DNA from: Wuchereria bancrofti
Taxonomy: Eukaryota > Nematoda > Chromadorea > Rhabditida > Onchocercidae
Length of the DNA stretch: 64,000 nucleotides
Direction: 5' to 3'
Assembly (NCBI GenBank): GCA_005281725.1
Contig: SSBO01000012.1
Span: forward strand, 2,090,194 to 2,154,193
Part shown: one piece after another, positions 31,167 through 43,574 of the stretch
How the letters are laid out: each line of letters begins with the position of its first letter
Position numbering within the stretch: the first letter of the stretch is position 1
Notes under the pieces: model-generated
Database searches by the model: none
What the model was told of the DNA's origin: nothing
Seen by the model: only the letters and a program-made list of their open reading frames with translations
Program-made: the position numbers and the translations under genes

Positions 31167-33544
31167 CCTTTTTTTTCTCTCTGTGCTGTAAGTACTTCTT
31201 CGCGATGTCTGTGCAATTTTTTTGGATTTGTGAAATTCATATGACTTGTCGGTTTCTTTGTCTTCAGAACTTTTGTGATAGGAAAAAATGTCGATGATCA
31301 ACAGCTTTCCATCATTTGGACGAAAGTTTTTCTTGTTGGAGTGAGTCTGTCGGGTTTCCTAAATATCTTGGACTTAGAGAGCGGTTCTGTATCAAAAGTT
31401 TTGAAGGGACATAACAAACCGATAACAGCTTTTACGGTATGCTCGGAAAAAGCATTGGCCTTCACAGCGGATTTTGAAGGGAATATCAGTAAGTTTTCTT
31501 ACATTAAAAAAGAACAGGTCCCGCTGTTAGGACCCTCTATAATCACATATTAGTTTTTTTAAATTAATGCATATGAAGCTATTCACTTTCATATTAGTCA
31601 CCATTAGTTGTCTCATTGTTTTTAATGCAAATTCAGCTCTCTTTATCGTCGGCATGATAATGCGAATCACTAATTTCTTTTATGAATTTAAAAATTTTTT
31701 CATTCCTAAGAAGTACTTAAATATTTAAGTGCGGGTTGTTTCCCGTAAAAGACATATTCGTGTCTCATGTACAAAAATAAAAGCTCTATTGCAGCACGGT
31801 GGTGCCTTAACTCAGGAGATTCGGAAAGGTTGTTACCCGCTGTACACAGTTCACAGGTAAGAGTATTTAGCAATTTATCAATTTATTATCTTTGTAATAT
31901 AAAGTTGTACAGTAATATACATACTGGTGAGAATTTCTCGAAATTCCAGTGTTGCGTGTAATGTGCTTTCATTCTTTCTACAGAAAAGAATTTGGTATAG
32001 TTGTTTGCTACTATAGGTATCAGATATGTGTGTTTCACCAAATGGTGATTTGGTATCGACTGGTTGGGATGACTCGATTGCATTTACTTCTTTTCCTGGT
32101 TCATTAGGTGAATTCTTTTTCTCAATAAAATTAGAATTTCGATTTTACTTAAACTTGATTTATTTGACTACATAGTTCCTTTTTATAGAAGTATACAATG
32201 AAATGTTCCAGCCACTATTATTTTTAGATAACGTTCAGTCAAATAAGATAAAATTATCATCACAACCGCGACAAGTTGCATTAGATTCTGCTGGCAAGAT
32301 CGCAGTTGTTGCCTGCCAGAAATCAATTACTGTTTTCTCGGATGGCAAACAAACGGTTTCGGAAAACATCGAATATGAAGCCTCTTGTGTTGGTGTTGCT
32401 CCAGATTCCAAACTTACCGCTGTTGGTAGTCAGGTAGGAATATTTTCTTTAATGAATTCTTTTTGATGTTTTTTTCTTTTTTTTTTTTCATTATTCCTTT
32501 TCAGGATGGTAAAGTACACATTTTTGAGCTAAATGGCAATCAAATGAAGGAAATAAAAACAATCTCTCAAACTGGATCCATTACTTCTCTTTCATGGAGC
32601 CCGAACGGAAGTTTTCTTGTTGCAACAGATGCTAATAGAAAGGTATTTATTTGCTTTCATGTTTTTTTTTTTCACTTTGTTATTACTCATCCTAAGTATG
32701 TATTATTGGTTATAATTGGAAAATTTTTAAATTAAGTGACAGATCTCACTGCAGCAAAAGAGGCCTTGTGCAACTGTTTCAGACCTTGAGTTACTTCATC
32801 CAAGCCAATAATTTGTTTTTTTGTTATATACTGAATATAAAAATTATTTTATCTGATAAATTCTTGATGTAGTTTAGAAATGATTCTTGGCAAAGAAATC
32901 GAACTCCTTTTCTTCGCTGTTTCCGCCAAACCGTGGCAAACTTGGTGATTTAAGTATAATAATTTTCTGGAGTGCGACACAAGAGTTGCTCCTATCATTT
33001 TTGTGTTTTAACTACATGAAATGAAGAATGTTTACAGTAAAAAAAAGTATTGTAGCATGAAGTTATTGCAGGTAATACCTTATTCTGTGGACAATGATTA
33101 CGAATGTGTCACAGAGAAAGATTGGACCTTTCATTCAGCTCGAGTGACTTGTTCTGCCTGGTCACCAGACAGTCGTTTTGTTGCAACTGGTGGCATTGAT
33201 ACGAATGTCATTGTTTGGGATTTGAAACATAGCGGAGAACATCCAATAATCATCAAAGGTAGCTATTGCTCAGTATGGTCCTTTTGAATGGAAGTCATGT
33301 TTTCACACTGAATTAAAGGTTTCACAGGATCCATACTTTGAATAGATCTGAATTATTTTCCTTTACTGATTATCTCTGTGTCTTTTGTGAGAAGTGACTG
33401 CATTCGAATAGTATATATTTTTTTGGATCATTTTCAGGGGCACATACAATGAGCCCAATAAATGGAATTGATTGGCTTGGTCCGAATCGGATCATTACAG
33501 TTGGGCAGGATTCAGTTTTAAAAATCTGGACTGTCAATGTGTGA
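29506..33544 (+). CDS. unc-78: Actin-interacting protein 1 (WD-repeat; AIP1/WDR1)
   Basis: AIP1 works with cofilin/UNC-60 to disassemble actin filaments; in worms UNC-78 organises muscle thin filaments. Thirteen exons: 29506-29533, 29783-29904, 30085-30323, 30445-30616, 30727-30813, 30918-31102, 31268-31488, 31795-31856, 32017-32107, 32228-32433, 32505-32642, 33072-33258, 33438-33544. These total 1845 bases, 614 residues, close to C. elegans UNC-78. Landmarks: [10 protein letters not shown] near the N terminus, [90 protein letters not shown], and [14 protein letters not shown] at the end. The tiny first exon (MTSTEEYVQ) is chosen because it joins in frame to the conserved second exon. The acceptor of exon 10 could instead be about 40 bases earlier, adding residues not seen in the family. 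AATAAA at 33789-33794. Confidence 0.96.
30361..30407. repeat. 20-bp inverted repeat (hairpin) in unc-78 intron 3
   Basis: Arms AAAAAGGCTGAATTCTGACA and TGTCGGAATTCAGTCTTTTT surround a 6-base loop. Pairing is 18 of 20 Watson-Crick, with the two mismatches as G-T on one strand. It fills much of a 121-base intron. Confidence 0.85.
31132..31162. repeat. (TA)n microsatellite
   Basis: About 15 TA units within an unc-78 intron; overlapping Ile-Tyr frames are artefacts. Confidence 0.95.
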
Positions 33545-35607
33545 TTGCCGGTTTATTACTTTAATTACAATAGCAGCGCGACTACTTGACGGAAAACGTT
33601 TGTTTTAATTACATCTATGTCGCAGACTCTCAAGTTAACTCATTTAAATTCCTGAAATGAGTATAAATTTATACACAGGTGCACGTACTGAACTCTGTAC
33701 CCATTACATTGTTAGTTGATGCGATGTACCGATTAAGTTTGGGTAAAGCTGTTGCAAGCGAAAATTTTAGTTTTCACTGATCTTGCATAATAAAGTGATA
33801 GCGGTAACGCGCATAATGGTGCTTTAAATGGTCAAGTAAGAGAATTTTCAAAATAAAACCTAGCCTTTGTTTAACATGTCCAAGTTCTGGATCGTTTCTT
33901 GAAAATTCAAAGAATTTCATATGTAAGTTTTTAATGTTAAACAATGCTCTCTTTGGCCTTTATTTTCTCAATTATGTGTTATAAATATATTGAAAATAGC
34001 TAACTTGGAATGAATGGAACTGCGAGGAGATGAGCAGTACAATCTCTGATTATTCAGTGGAATTGGACACTGTTAATGCAGTATTTTAGTTTTTGTTGTT
34101 CTTTTCCTCTGTCTCTTTTGTGATTTGATAAATTGGTTGCCTTTTCATTTTCACACATTGGTATAGCGGCGCAAGATTTAGTATATATTAATGAAACATC
34201 GATCTTTGAGAAACATATGATTTTTGTGGCGTGAATTTTCTATATAAATTGAGCAAAACGAATGACTGGTTTTATAACAGGTACTATCCATAAGGTTCCT
34301 GAAATAAATTATAAATGTGCATGAATGCAGTAATGAATTTTACATCCATTACATTGCTGGTTGATGTGAGACACATCGACTAAGTATGGGTAATCTACTC
34401 TGCACATGATTCAATTACATTACATTGCTGAAGATTTGAGAAGGGATGGAGATGGGTTGTGGAGCTGCTTGTTGTATTTATGACATGGGAATTATAGGAT
34501 AAGATGACGCGGGAGGCATCGAAATTTCTGTCGAATGAAAATATGTCTGCATCGCTTTGTAGTTTCTTTGTTTTATTTTGTGTAAAAAAAGGGTGGAAGA
34601 ACAGAAAGGAAGAAACAATTACAATAACATATATTTTGTCTTTTAAATCATTAAATTTTCAAGAAAAGACTGCGTTGCAGTTGAGACAAAAAGATATTGT
34701 CGGCCATTTGATAATTCAGACAAGTTAATTTGTTTGGCTTATATAATGCCATTTCTTATGCTGAAAGTGGCATAGTAAATGCAAATGATAACCAGTTTAT
34801 TGGGAAGGTTAATCCCTTTCTATATACAATCGAGATGAAAAATGTATTTAAAACATAACCAGGGAGAAGTCTTGCATACAACAATGTAATTAATCTTATT
34901 CCCTAGCGAAATTCCTTCAAATGGCTCAGTTTGAAGATAAATTAAAATAACTGAGCATCTATTGTGTTTTGGCATAAATCAGGTGCAAATTATATGACAC
35001 TTCATTATATTCATTAAACCTAGTGATGGTGTTTTTGCTATATATTAATTTTGTTTATAAGCTAAATCATATTTATGAGTGTTAGATTCATTCTTATTTC
35101 TGTTATCCGGTTACTACCACCAGTCGATTGCTTCATCAGTAATTTCTCTTTTCCGATCTGTTAAAGGCTACAAAAGATGCAGAGTCCCTATATAAAACAA
35201 TAATTCAGTTTCTGTTGTTATCTATTGATAATCATCATGGAATTGGATACGTTGTTGATAGCTTTGATTTATTCGGATTCAACAATATGTTTGCAGTTGA
35301 AATTTAAAAGGTGAAAAAAAAAAAAGCTGAGAAAGGGAAAACAATTTACACTCGTTGATAAAGGGATTATGTTTACGTAAATGGTGAATGAGGATGCCAA
35401 TTGTGGTGGGCAATAATGAATTATGGAAGTGTTAAGGGAAGGAGTTGATTTGTTCTATTTGTTCTTTCAGGATGAACGAAAGAAGGAATAAGATATAAAT
35501 GGGCGGATCAAATCCGACAGGCCTTTTTACCCCGGAAACCCCATTTAGGAGGCATAGAAGATAAAAGGGTCATGTAAAGCAGAAATCACTTTGCTCTTTC
35601 AACGAAC
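33545..35607. other. Gap between unc-78 and the vWA gene, with a diverged duplication
   Basis: Contains the unc-78 3' UTR (AATAAA at 33789). Two diverged copies of a segment of about 90 bases lie at roughly 33655-33750 and 34295-34395 (shared CATTACATTG, GTTGATG and GGGTAA). A GC-richer patch at 35498-35575, just before the vWA gene start, looks like a proximal promoter. No coding frame with support. Confidence 0.5.
33789..33794 (+). terminator. Polyadenylation signal of unc-78
   Basis: AATAAA 245 bases after the unc-78 stop codon, in AT-rich sequence; canonical eukaryotic poly(A) hexamer. Confidence 0.6.
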
Positions 35608-38600
35608 ATGACTTTTCGATTTGTCTGGTTTGTGCTGTTCATTTCTGTATGTTGCGCTGAAAATGATTATCTGGAAGGATCTGGCGAAGGATCTGGAGAA
35701 GGTGATCTATTGAATTCAGAAAATCTTTGGCAACTATCAACCATGCAACAAAATGATGATGGCAACGATGTTCTGGAATTTACCGGGACATGTATGGATA
35801 ATATATTATTTTTGAGTGTAAAACTTGTTAAATTACTAAATTTCTAAATTTTTATGCATTCTAGAGCAAATATTCTTTCATTTACTCATTGACTAGTAAT
35901 AAATGATGCAAAATAATACAGATCCAATGAAGGAAGGATGTGGTGTAGACTTGCTATTTCTTCTGGATACATCTGGAAGCTTGGAGCAAATCTATACACA
36001 GCATATTAACTGGACCACCCAATTGACCGAAGCACTGCTAACTGATAAGGATGAAGTACATATTGCCATGATCCAATATGCCGAAATACCGATTATCGAA
36101 TTTTCCTTTGGTACTTATCGAGATCTGCTTGATATTAATAATCATATTATGACAATTAATTTACATTCCGGTGGTACCAGGACGGGTAAAGCACTACTGG
36201 CAGCAAAAGATGAATTGTTTAGTGAAGAGAAAGGAGCCAGGTTAGTTAAAAATTGCTCGCAATATTATTTCACTAACGGCTCAATCTATTAATTGTTAAT
36301 TGGAACAATTATTTTGTAAAATGTTTAGTTTATGCTAATTATGAAAAAAAAAAAAAATACACTGAATGCTTCATAGCTGATTTATTATCACAGATATTCC
36401 TCACTTTATTATGCCTTAAACAACTAAAAACTTAAACTGTGTCATTTCCAAAGTAATCTTTTCAAATTAACCGGATAATTGCAATTTTAGGAAGAAATAT
36501 TACGGAAAAAAATTTTTTATTACATTTTGTAAATTTCAGAAAAATAGTTATGATGATTGAAAGGTATTTTAGCACATTGTTTCAACATTTGAAATGTAAA
36601 TGATGCAATTTTAGAAAAAATGCTAGCAAAATTATTGTTCTATTTACGGATGGATTATCTGTCGATGATCCTATAAAGCACGCTCAGCAGTTACGTGAAA
36701 TCGAAAAGGTCAAAATTTATGTTGTATATGTTGGGTCAGACGGTTTTGAACAGGAAATGAATCGCATTGCTGGAGGAAGATCGAATGTCTTCGGGTTCGC
36801 TCGCTATACTTTATTTATTTCATAAATTTATGCAAATTCTAACTTGATAGTGATTTAATACGTAATAGCACTATTAAAATCGGATGATTGCTAACGACGT
36901 TCTTGCCTATTCATTAAAATTGAGCGAACGTTTAACTAAAATATTGTGACGTAATGCTTGATGATCTAACAATGCATTTTAAGGAATCAAGTCGGCGAGC
37001 ATAGAATTTTCTATTAGAAAGAATGATTGAGGTAAAAAAGACGAGAAAAAGAGTGCTTTCTTCTGGTATTTTCAGTTGTTAACATTGTGTTTTGAATCAT
37101 ACGATTGTTGTTTTGAAAGAAAATTAAACTGATCGTTTTTTAGACCCAAAGAATTCACTCGATTAAGAAAGATATTAGTCGCTGAAGTGGAAAATGCCGA
37201 AACGTGCGAATCTCAGAAGGAATGGGAAATACCATCAGCTACTATAAAAACAATGATAAATACAACAGGAATCGAATCACCCCGTTCTTCAGACCAAATC
37301 ACAATATTAACAAAACTTCATACAACTAGCAGAACACGCACGTCAACTGCAGCATATCCTACATCACATAAATCATTAACGAAAGATACACAATTGAAAC
37401 ATAAGAGCAAGAAAATTCTAGTCAAGCAACAAATTGCATCCAAAGATCAGGTATGATTGAGCCTACTATATCTTTTGATAAATCAGATTCATCTTAAAAT
37501 GTTTCATAACAACTTGGCAATTCTTGAATTTCATCAGCTTTTGTATTGAACTGAACATTTTGATGCTATGATTTCAAATTGCAAGCATTAGTAAGTTCAT
37601 AGTTAAATAAATTTCAAATAAATTTCTATATGAGTGAAGTTTGAAAAACTATGACTGAAACTATGAAGAACTAAAAATTGAAAGTGCAGTGAAAATACAG
37701 TTGTAAAAAAGCTTATTTATAAGCTTTGATTAATAAGATAATGAAATTTATGCTTATAGGATGTGAAACTTTCGGAAACAAATGTACATGATAAAATTAA
37801 TGATGAAAATATTGATGAAGCACCGATCAATATTGTGAGTGTTGATGAACAGTTTGTAGGAGTTATAACCATTCCTCAACAGTCGATCTTCAGTAAAGAT
37901 GTTAGTAATTTTGACATTCTAATCAAATAATCAAAAAGAACTTGATTGTACGTTAACAGTAGTAGTGGATGTTTGATGATGCTTTAGTCCTTTTAACATT
38001 GATGATATGGGAAATTAATTACGACAAAGAATTTGCAACATCCACTAATATTTCTATTCTCAACATTTTGTTCAACTATAAGATTTACTAAATTTGCAGC
38101 GAAATAAAAGTGATGAAGAAAGTGAAAATAGTGTAACCCTTTCTACGTTAAACAAGAAGCTACGAAAGGAACGTCCACGAACAGAAATGACAACATCGTC
38201 TACAAACCATTCGTTTACTGAAGGTCGAGAAATTTCACGATCAGTCGATCATTCGAGTAATAAAATGACGTTATCGCCACGGCACGTCATATTTTCGAAT
38301 TGTTTAAGCGTTTTTACATAAATTTAACGTTAACAGGAACAATTTTCAGTTTGCTTATAAATAAATTTTGATTTTTCTTTTCATTAATTTCTATTATATC
38401 ACTTGTCAACCTTTTATATCTAAAAGGAATACCCAAATAAGCTGGTCGTTTGCTGTTACCTTGTTTGGTACATTTTAAGCTACTTCGTTACTTTGTAATT
38501 ATTGATATACGCTTTCTTTGGAAGATATTTCTGTGGTTTATTAACTGCAACAATATTATTTCAGACATGTGACAGTGCAGCACATTTCAACTGCAAGAAA

Positions 38601-40240
38601 GTTAGGAAAAACAGGATCAGCCGGAAACATCGAAAAAAGTCAAGGTAAGTAAGGCTAGTGTTGAATAACGTCGAATAATTCATTTTTTCATTTTTTTTTA
38701 GGACAGTGTCCACGAGAAATTTTATTCATTGTTGACAGCTCTGGATCAGTACAAAGGATATACGATCAACAAAAAGAATATCTTTTGTCATTACTCAATG
38801 AATTGCGAGTAATTATTTCCTACATAATCTATGTTTTTCGAAAGATCTTTTACCTGATCATTATATTTTAAATATTTATGTGATCGTGAGAAACGACGAC
38901 TTGCAAACTTGGAAATATGCTAAAGTTTCTCCAATATATACATTAAAAAGTTCAACGTTAAAAAATGAAGTGAAGTTTACTAAAAAACATTCTGCTTGTT
39001 ATATCTCGATTATTTATGTCTTCCTCAAGTAATTGAATATTTTGATCAGAGGAAATTCTTTTTTCTTGTAAGATTGGTGAAGGCAATCAACGAGTTGCTT
39101 TGATTCAATTCGCTGGTAGTTCACATCAGAGAGTTGAGTGGACATTCGATACATATAAAGATATTAAGGATATCGCGGAAGCGTTGAATCAAGTCCGACA
39201 TTTTACCGGTATATTATTTTGATCGAGAATTGTTTAAAAAAAACTTGTTAATTTTAAATGGTCAATTAGTTAGTCGAATTTACTTTTAGTTGGAAATATT
39301 GAAATTTAAAAGAAACACATTTCTCGCACTTTCACAAGTGAAAAAGATATATAGATCAGATACTGTAAAAACTTGTTTCTGTCCATATGAAGAGTAAGAC
39401 AGTATACAGAAAAATTATCTTCAAAACAGAATTTTTATTGTCATTTTCACAGAGGAAACATCCTACCCTAATATCTCTTGCTGCTTGTATCTTCAATTTA
39501 CGATTATAATTCAAATATTTTGAAAGAAACCAATTATTATTAAGGGACAACATATATCGGACGTGCACTGGAAAATTCAATTGGTGTTTTGGAAACTCGG
39601 AGACAAGGAATACCAACAACTGTAATACTTGTAAGCGATGGGTACGCCACTTCCTTGTATTTTGAATGGGTCACTTCCGGAATTTTACAGTTGAACTTCA
39701 TGATGAACAACAGCACAGCTTCAAATTGTTGTATTTACAAGAAGTACAACATAAATGAGCTCTGAATGATGAAGGAAAGTTCTCCATTAAACTTATACAT
39801 TGCAGTTTCTCGCAGGATGATGCTAGTAAGCCCGCAGAAGAAATTCGTCGAATGTCCAATGTTGATTTTTATGTTGTTAGCATGTCACAGCTTAACAATT
39901 TGTGAGTTACTTTATTGATCTTTACCAATCAGTTCCATTGACCACCGTAGAATTAGTAATGTCACATACTTTTCCTCATCCTCAATGCTTCCCAAACAGT
40001 TCCTTTAAAATTTCATTCCCCTGTACTATTAACTGAACACCACAACATCGGTGGTTGGCAATCTGTTCGTCCCCACTCTACTATATGAAATAAGTGACCC
40101 CTGATCTCCTTTTTTTTATAAAATAATTTTTTAGTGAATATCTTACGAAACTGACGGACGATCCATCAAAGGTATATGTTGGACCACGAAGTGAAGACCT
40201 GAAACGGGATTTATTGAGCTTGATCCACTGCAGAACATGA
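35608..40240 (+). CDS. Secreted protein with two von Willebrand factor A domains
   Basis: Probably an extracellular-matrix or adhesive proteoglycan. Exons: 35608-35791, 35922-36240, 36615-36794, 37144-37450, 37760-37900, 38100-38285, 38581-38644, 38702-38808, 39073-39208, 39545-39641, 39806-39901, 40135-40240; 1923 bases, 640 residues. Residues 1-17 are a signal peptide (FVWFVLFISVCCA), followed by acidic LEGSGEGSGEGD, a glycosaminoglycan-attachment type motif. vWA domain 1 has an intact metal site: DTSGS, GGTRTGKAL, LFTDG. A Ser/Thr/Lys-rich linker of about 200 residues follows. vWA domain 2 is also intact: VDSSGS, GTTYIGRAL, LVSDG. The domain 2 start is the CPREILFI exon. The protein ends 12 residues after GPRSEDLKRD, at LLSLIHCRT, with no membrane anchor. 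The exon 6/7 junction has two in-frame solutions. Poly(A) hexamer at 40309-40314. Confidence 0.85.
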
Positions 40241-40551
40241 TCAGAAACTTTAATTTATTCACTTTATTAACTGCAAATTTGGTGTTATTTCAAAAATACA
40301 TTTCACAGAATAAACAATCAAATGTCATATAAACATTCTGAAAGACAAACGAATTAGAGGCAACAAGAAACGAAAAAAAAAAACAGGAAAATTATGGAAG
40401 AATATGGTAAGCTTCATTCTTAAAATTTATCCCGAAAGAAGATTTCGCAACCATGCAACCTGTTGGCGCTTTATGAAGAAAAAGTGATGAAAGTTGCAAA
40501 CAGTATAAGCTCGAATATGAAATGTATCACAATTGTCGAGAGGTAGTTCTG
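40241..40551. other. Convergent 3' ends
   Basis: Short gap between the plus-strand vWA gene and the minus-strand secreted-protein gene. Holds AATAAA at 40309-40314 for the vWA transcript; no gene seen. Confidence 0.5.
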
Positions 40552-41261
40552 TTAGTAGTATACAAAATTTCCATTGCAAGCTTTGCCTCGACGCCTTGTA
40601 CGATACTGCACAGCTGATGCCATGTATTGCTTGGATGCTACTGCTTCCTGTATTGATTTGCATAATTTGATGGTAATTTTAACTGTCTCGAAGAAATTTT
40701 AAAAGGAATATGCTGAGGTAAATTGAAATGAGAAAATTCAATCAAAAAGAAAACACGCATAAACAACATAAATTTACCCTTGCATTAGAATAAAATTTTT
40801 TTGTGACGATTTTTTGTGCTTGGTAAGAGGTAAACGAAGCTTCAATATTCCCGTCTTCAGAATGTCTGAGCACTGACTTCGACTTAGCAGTTATTATTTC
40901 ATTTGTCGACTCAGCGTAAGTGGTGTTGGCTTAAAATCGATACTGATAGCAGAATGAAATATTGTGACTGGAAGGAATTCCGTAATTAAGACAGATATCA
41001 CTACCCGAAAAAAAAATCGTAGGAAAATGCTGCTTGCTAACATACCCGTAGAATTACAATTTCCGTACGAACTTGTTGTGTTTGGAACGGATGGTATCTG
41101 AAAACCAATACATACGCATAAAACACTAAGAGACCAATTCAAACGTGAAAGAAAAATTTCTAAAATAAATGGATACTGCAATTATTCATTTGCTCTTACC
41201 TAACAATTAATTAGTACTGAAGACAGACGAACATTAATAAGACCAGAAAATGCAAAAGCAT
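40552..41261 (-). CDS. Small secreted protein, 98 residues, four exons (unrecognised)
   Basis: Found only by splicing. Exons: 41261-41218, 41097-41046, 40882-40778, 40647-40552; sum 297 bases, phases 2/0/0 consistent, stop TAA at 40552-40554. The first exon is almost entirely a signal peptide (MLLHFLVLLMFVCLQ). The mature part is hydrophilic, with TQQVRTEIVILR, then KIVTKKFYSNAREAVASKQY, and a tribasic site followed by GKACNGNFVYY at the C terminus. The dibasic and tribasic sites would allow processing like a peptide precursor, but I recognise no known family. The start lies about 150 bases below the BOD1-like stop on the same strand, the spacing seen in nematode operons. The exon 3 acceptor is TAAG rather than CAG. 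Confidence 0.55.
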
Positions 41262-41413
41262 CCATATAATGGTAGATAACTTAGATACATGCCGTTATAA
41301 GTTTAATTGTTCATTTTTAGAATCCATTACATATGTTTAAAAAAATCCATTTCAAGATGGGCCTTTTATCAAGTGTATTTAGCCAACCAATGTTAAGGAT
41401 GCAAATAAACTTT

Positions 41414-42605
41414 CTAACGAATCATATCATTAAACTGCAAAATCTTTGCCTTAGCATGTGCCGCATGAGGAAATGACATTGTCGAGGATAAATTTGGATT
41501 TGGATAAGTAGTTGGTGGAAGAGCTATATCAGATAAAGGAGTCTCTTTGGTCGAACTGGTCTGAGGGCTTTGTTCGGAATCCGAATCTATTTCCATATCA
41601 CAAACCTGTAAGATAACTGTACTGATATTTTTTTTTTTGATAAATTGAAAAGAAATTTCTTCATCCGAACTCTTTCACAGGCACATTAACTCTTCATTAA
41701 TAAAAATCACTGTACTTCATGATCTTCGACGGGCTGCCGCGATTGTACATCTTCAAGCAGTTCTTTTTTTGTTAGGCCAAGAAAAGAATCAACATAGCGG
41801 CCAATTTCTTCCAATAAGCTACATAATGTTTCACCTGCATCCAAACCCTAAAACCACTCAGCTGTTTCATGCATACGCAAAATTACACTTCCGTATTCAA
41901 ACTAATTGTAGTAAAAATTGAAAAATGCTGAGGGAAAACAATAAAATGGGACACAAACCTCAGTGATCATAATGCCATACTGCGTACTATGAAGAGCAAA
42001 AAGCTTCTTCCTGAGTATATCGAGTGCATTGTTTTTAGTGAGATCTGATGCAGATGTTTTCAGTAAATCGTCAACAATTTCTTCAGCATTTAATGCCACC
42101 CTTTGGTAACGATCCTATAACACTACTAATGTTTCGCGATACGGGAGTTAAACATAAAATATCAATCTAAATCTATCATTTCCCATTAAATGTAACCAAA
42201 TAGTTGACGTAGTGCGGAATGGCAACAGTCAATATCAACACAAGGCCGGTAATATTGATGAAAGTCCAAAATGTATGATGAAGACAATGACGCATGGTTA
42301 GTGAAATTCAGAAAGTGGAATTATTTACATTTTAATAACAACTATTAGGTTTTAATCAAATACTTCATCCCTGACAACGTCATTACCATCAAAAAAACCA
42401 CTGTCATCAGGTAATGAATAAAAATTAAATGATTGCCTCGTTGCTCGTTCTGAAATTACTATAGCTACAATTATTTCAAAAATTTGCATACAGTAGCAGC
42501 GATTGAGGTGAAAATCTTTCGTCTCAGTTTATCAAATGTGCCTTCAGATTTAAAAGCGTCTACGACTTGGCGTACTTCGCTCTGCTCTACTTTCGTCACA
42601 AGCAT
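41414..42605 (-). CDS. BOD1: BOD1 / COMPASS SHG1-family protein
   Basis: BOD1 supports chromosome bi-orientation; BOD1L and yeast SHG1 associate with SET1/COMPASS methyltransferase. Exons: 42605-42492, 42114-41959, 41847-41716, 41605-41414, all joined in phase 0; 197 residues, about the size of human BOD1. The N-terminal domain reads VRQVVDAFKSEGTFDKLRRK, matching the family's helix-turn pattern (glycine, FD, then basic residues). DRYQRVALNAEEIVDDLLKT and NNALDILRKKLF follow, and the C terminus is acidic (MEIDSDSEQSPQT) and Pro/Ser-rich. The start ATG is immediately preceded, in frame, by a TGA that ends a six-codon upstream ORF. If the third junction were not spliced, the protein would stop two codons later. 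Assignment is from the family pattern, moderately strong. Confidence 0.72.
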
Positions 42606-43574
42606 TCACAGTCCTTCCTTACGCATCCTGAAATTATTGTTATAAATGAAATAATTTGGGATAAATGATAACTTAAAGCGTTACAGAGCTATATAAACAT
42701 ATAAGCTGAGTGTTCAATTGAAAAACAAAACACACTTCTGCTCCTTACACTCTTTTCGAGTCGCAAATGAATCACACCTTTGGTAAAATACTAAGTAGGA
42801 CTACTGGTTAGGGAAAAAGGAAACAAAATTGATTACTAAAAGCCTTTCAAACATTCCGCCAGTGGCTTACCGGCATAACCGAGTAATTCGGATTGAGAAT
42901 CACGATAAAATGTCAAGACTTTTAAGAGAAAAGTTTCATAGACTGAAAGAAAGATGCATAAAACAACTAACTGCATACAACAACAGTCTATTTATAAACA
43001 GTACAGAAATCACCTGTGATCGCAAAATAACTAGAGATTCGGAAACTGCTCCAAATGTAAAAAAACCGGATACGAAAAGGATCTACCCACCACCCAATTA
43101 AAACCCTTAAAACCCAACACTCAAACCAGGTAGTGCATAAAGTGATCATTGTGAGTCACACGGTGTGCTACTCTGAGCGACTCGGTTTGTTTAACATTTG
43201 TATCGGAAAATCTTGTGTTGAATGGTAGGAGTAATGAGTGATGTTGAGTCTGTGCGATGATAGTTATAACATTTTGAGGACTGCATTAACAGCTTGAAAT
43301 GATAAGAGCGTAGCTATCTTATCATCTTCAAACACTTCATAATTGATAACTGATAATTGCACTACCGAGATGCAGTTATTATCTTTGTTCTTTTTTCATA
43401 AATAATACTTCAGCACTGAGCGTATTGCTTTCATGTAAATATACAAAAGAATATCTAAAATTCTTATCGTTTTCCCTGATTTATGAAAATGACTTCTAAT
43501 CACCTCGGCAATGTCAGTGAATTATACTTGATAAAGTTCACATTTTGCAGACTTAAACTGCTTTAAATATGTAA

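Noticed and set aside
40427..40663. 78-codon minus-strand ORF
   Set aside because: Out of frame with the spliced small secreted protein, whose last exon covers part of it and has better splice support.
40894..41181. 95-codon minus-strand ORF with hydrophobic start
   Set aside because: Covers exon 2 of the small secreted protein in a different frame; the spliced frame gives consistent phases and a proper signal peptide.
42829..43101. 90-codon plus-strand frame upstream of cat-1, Lys/Arg-rich
   Set aside because: Starts at TTG, has no internal splice support, and is not recognisable; probably chance.
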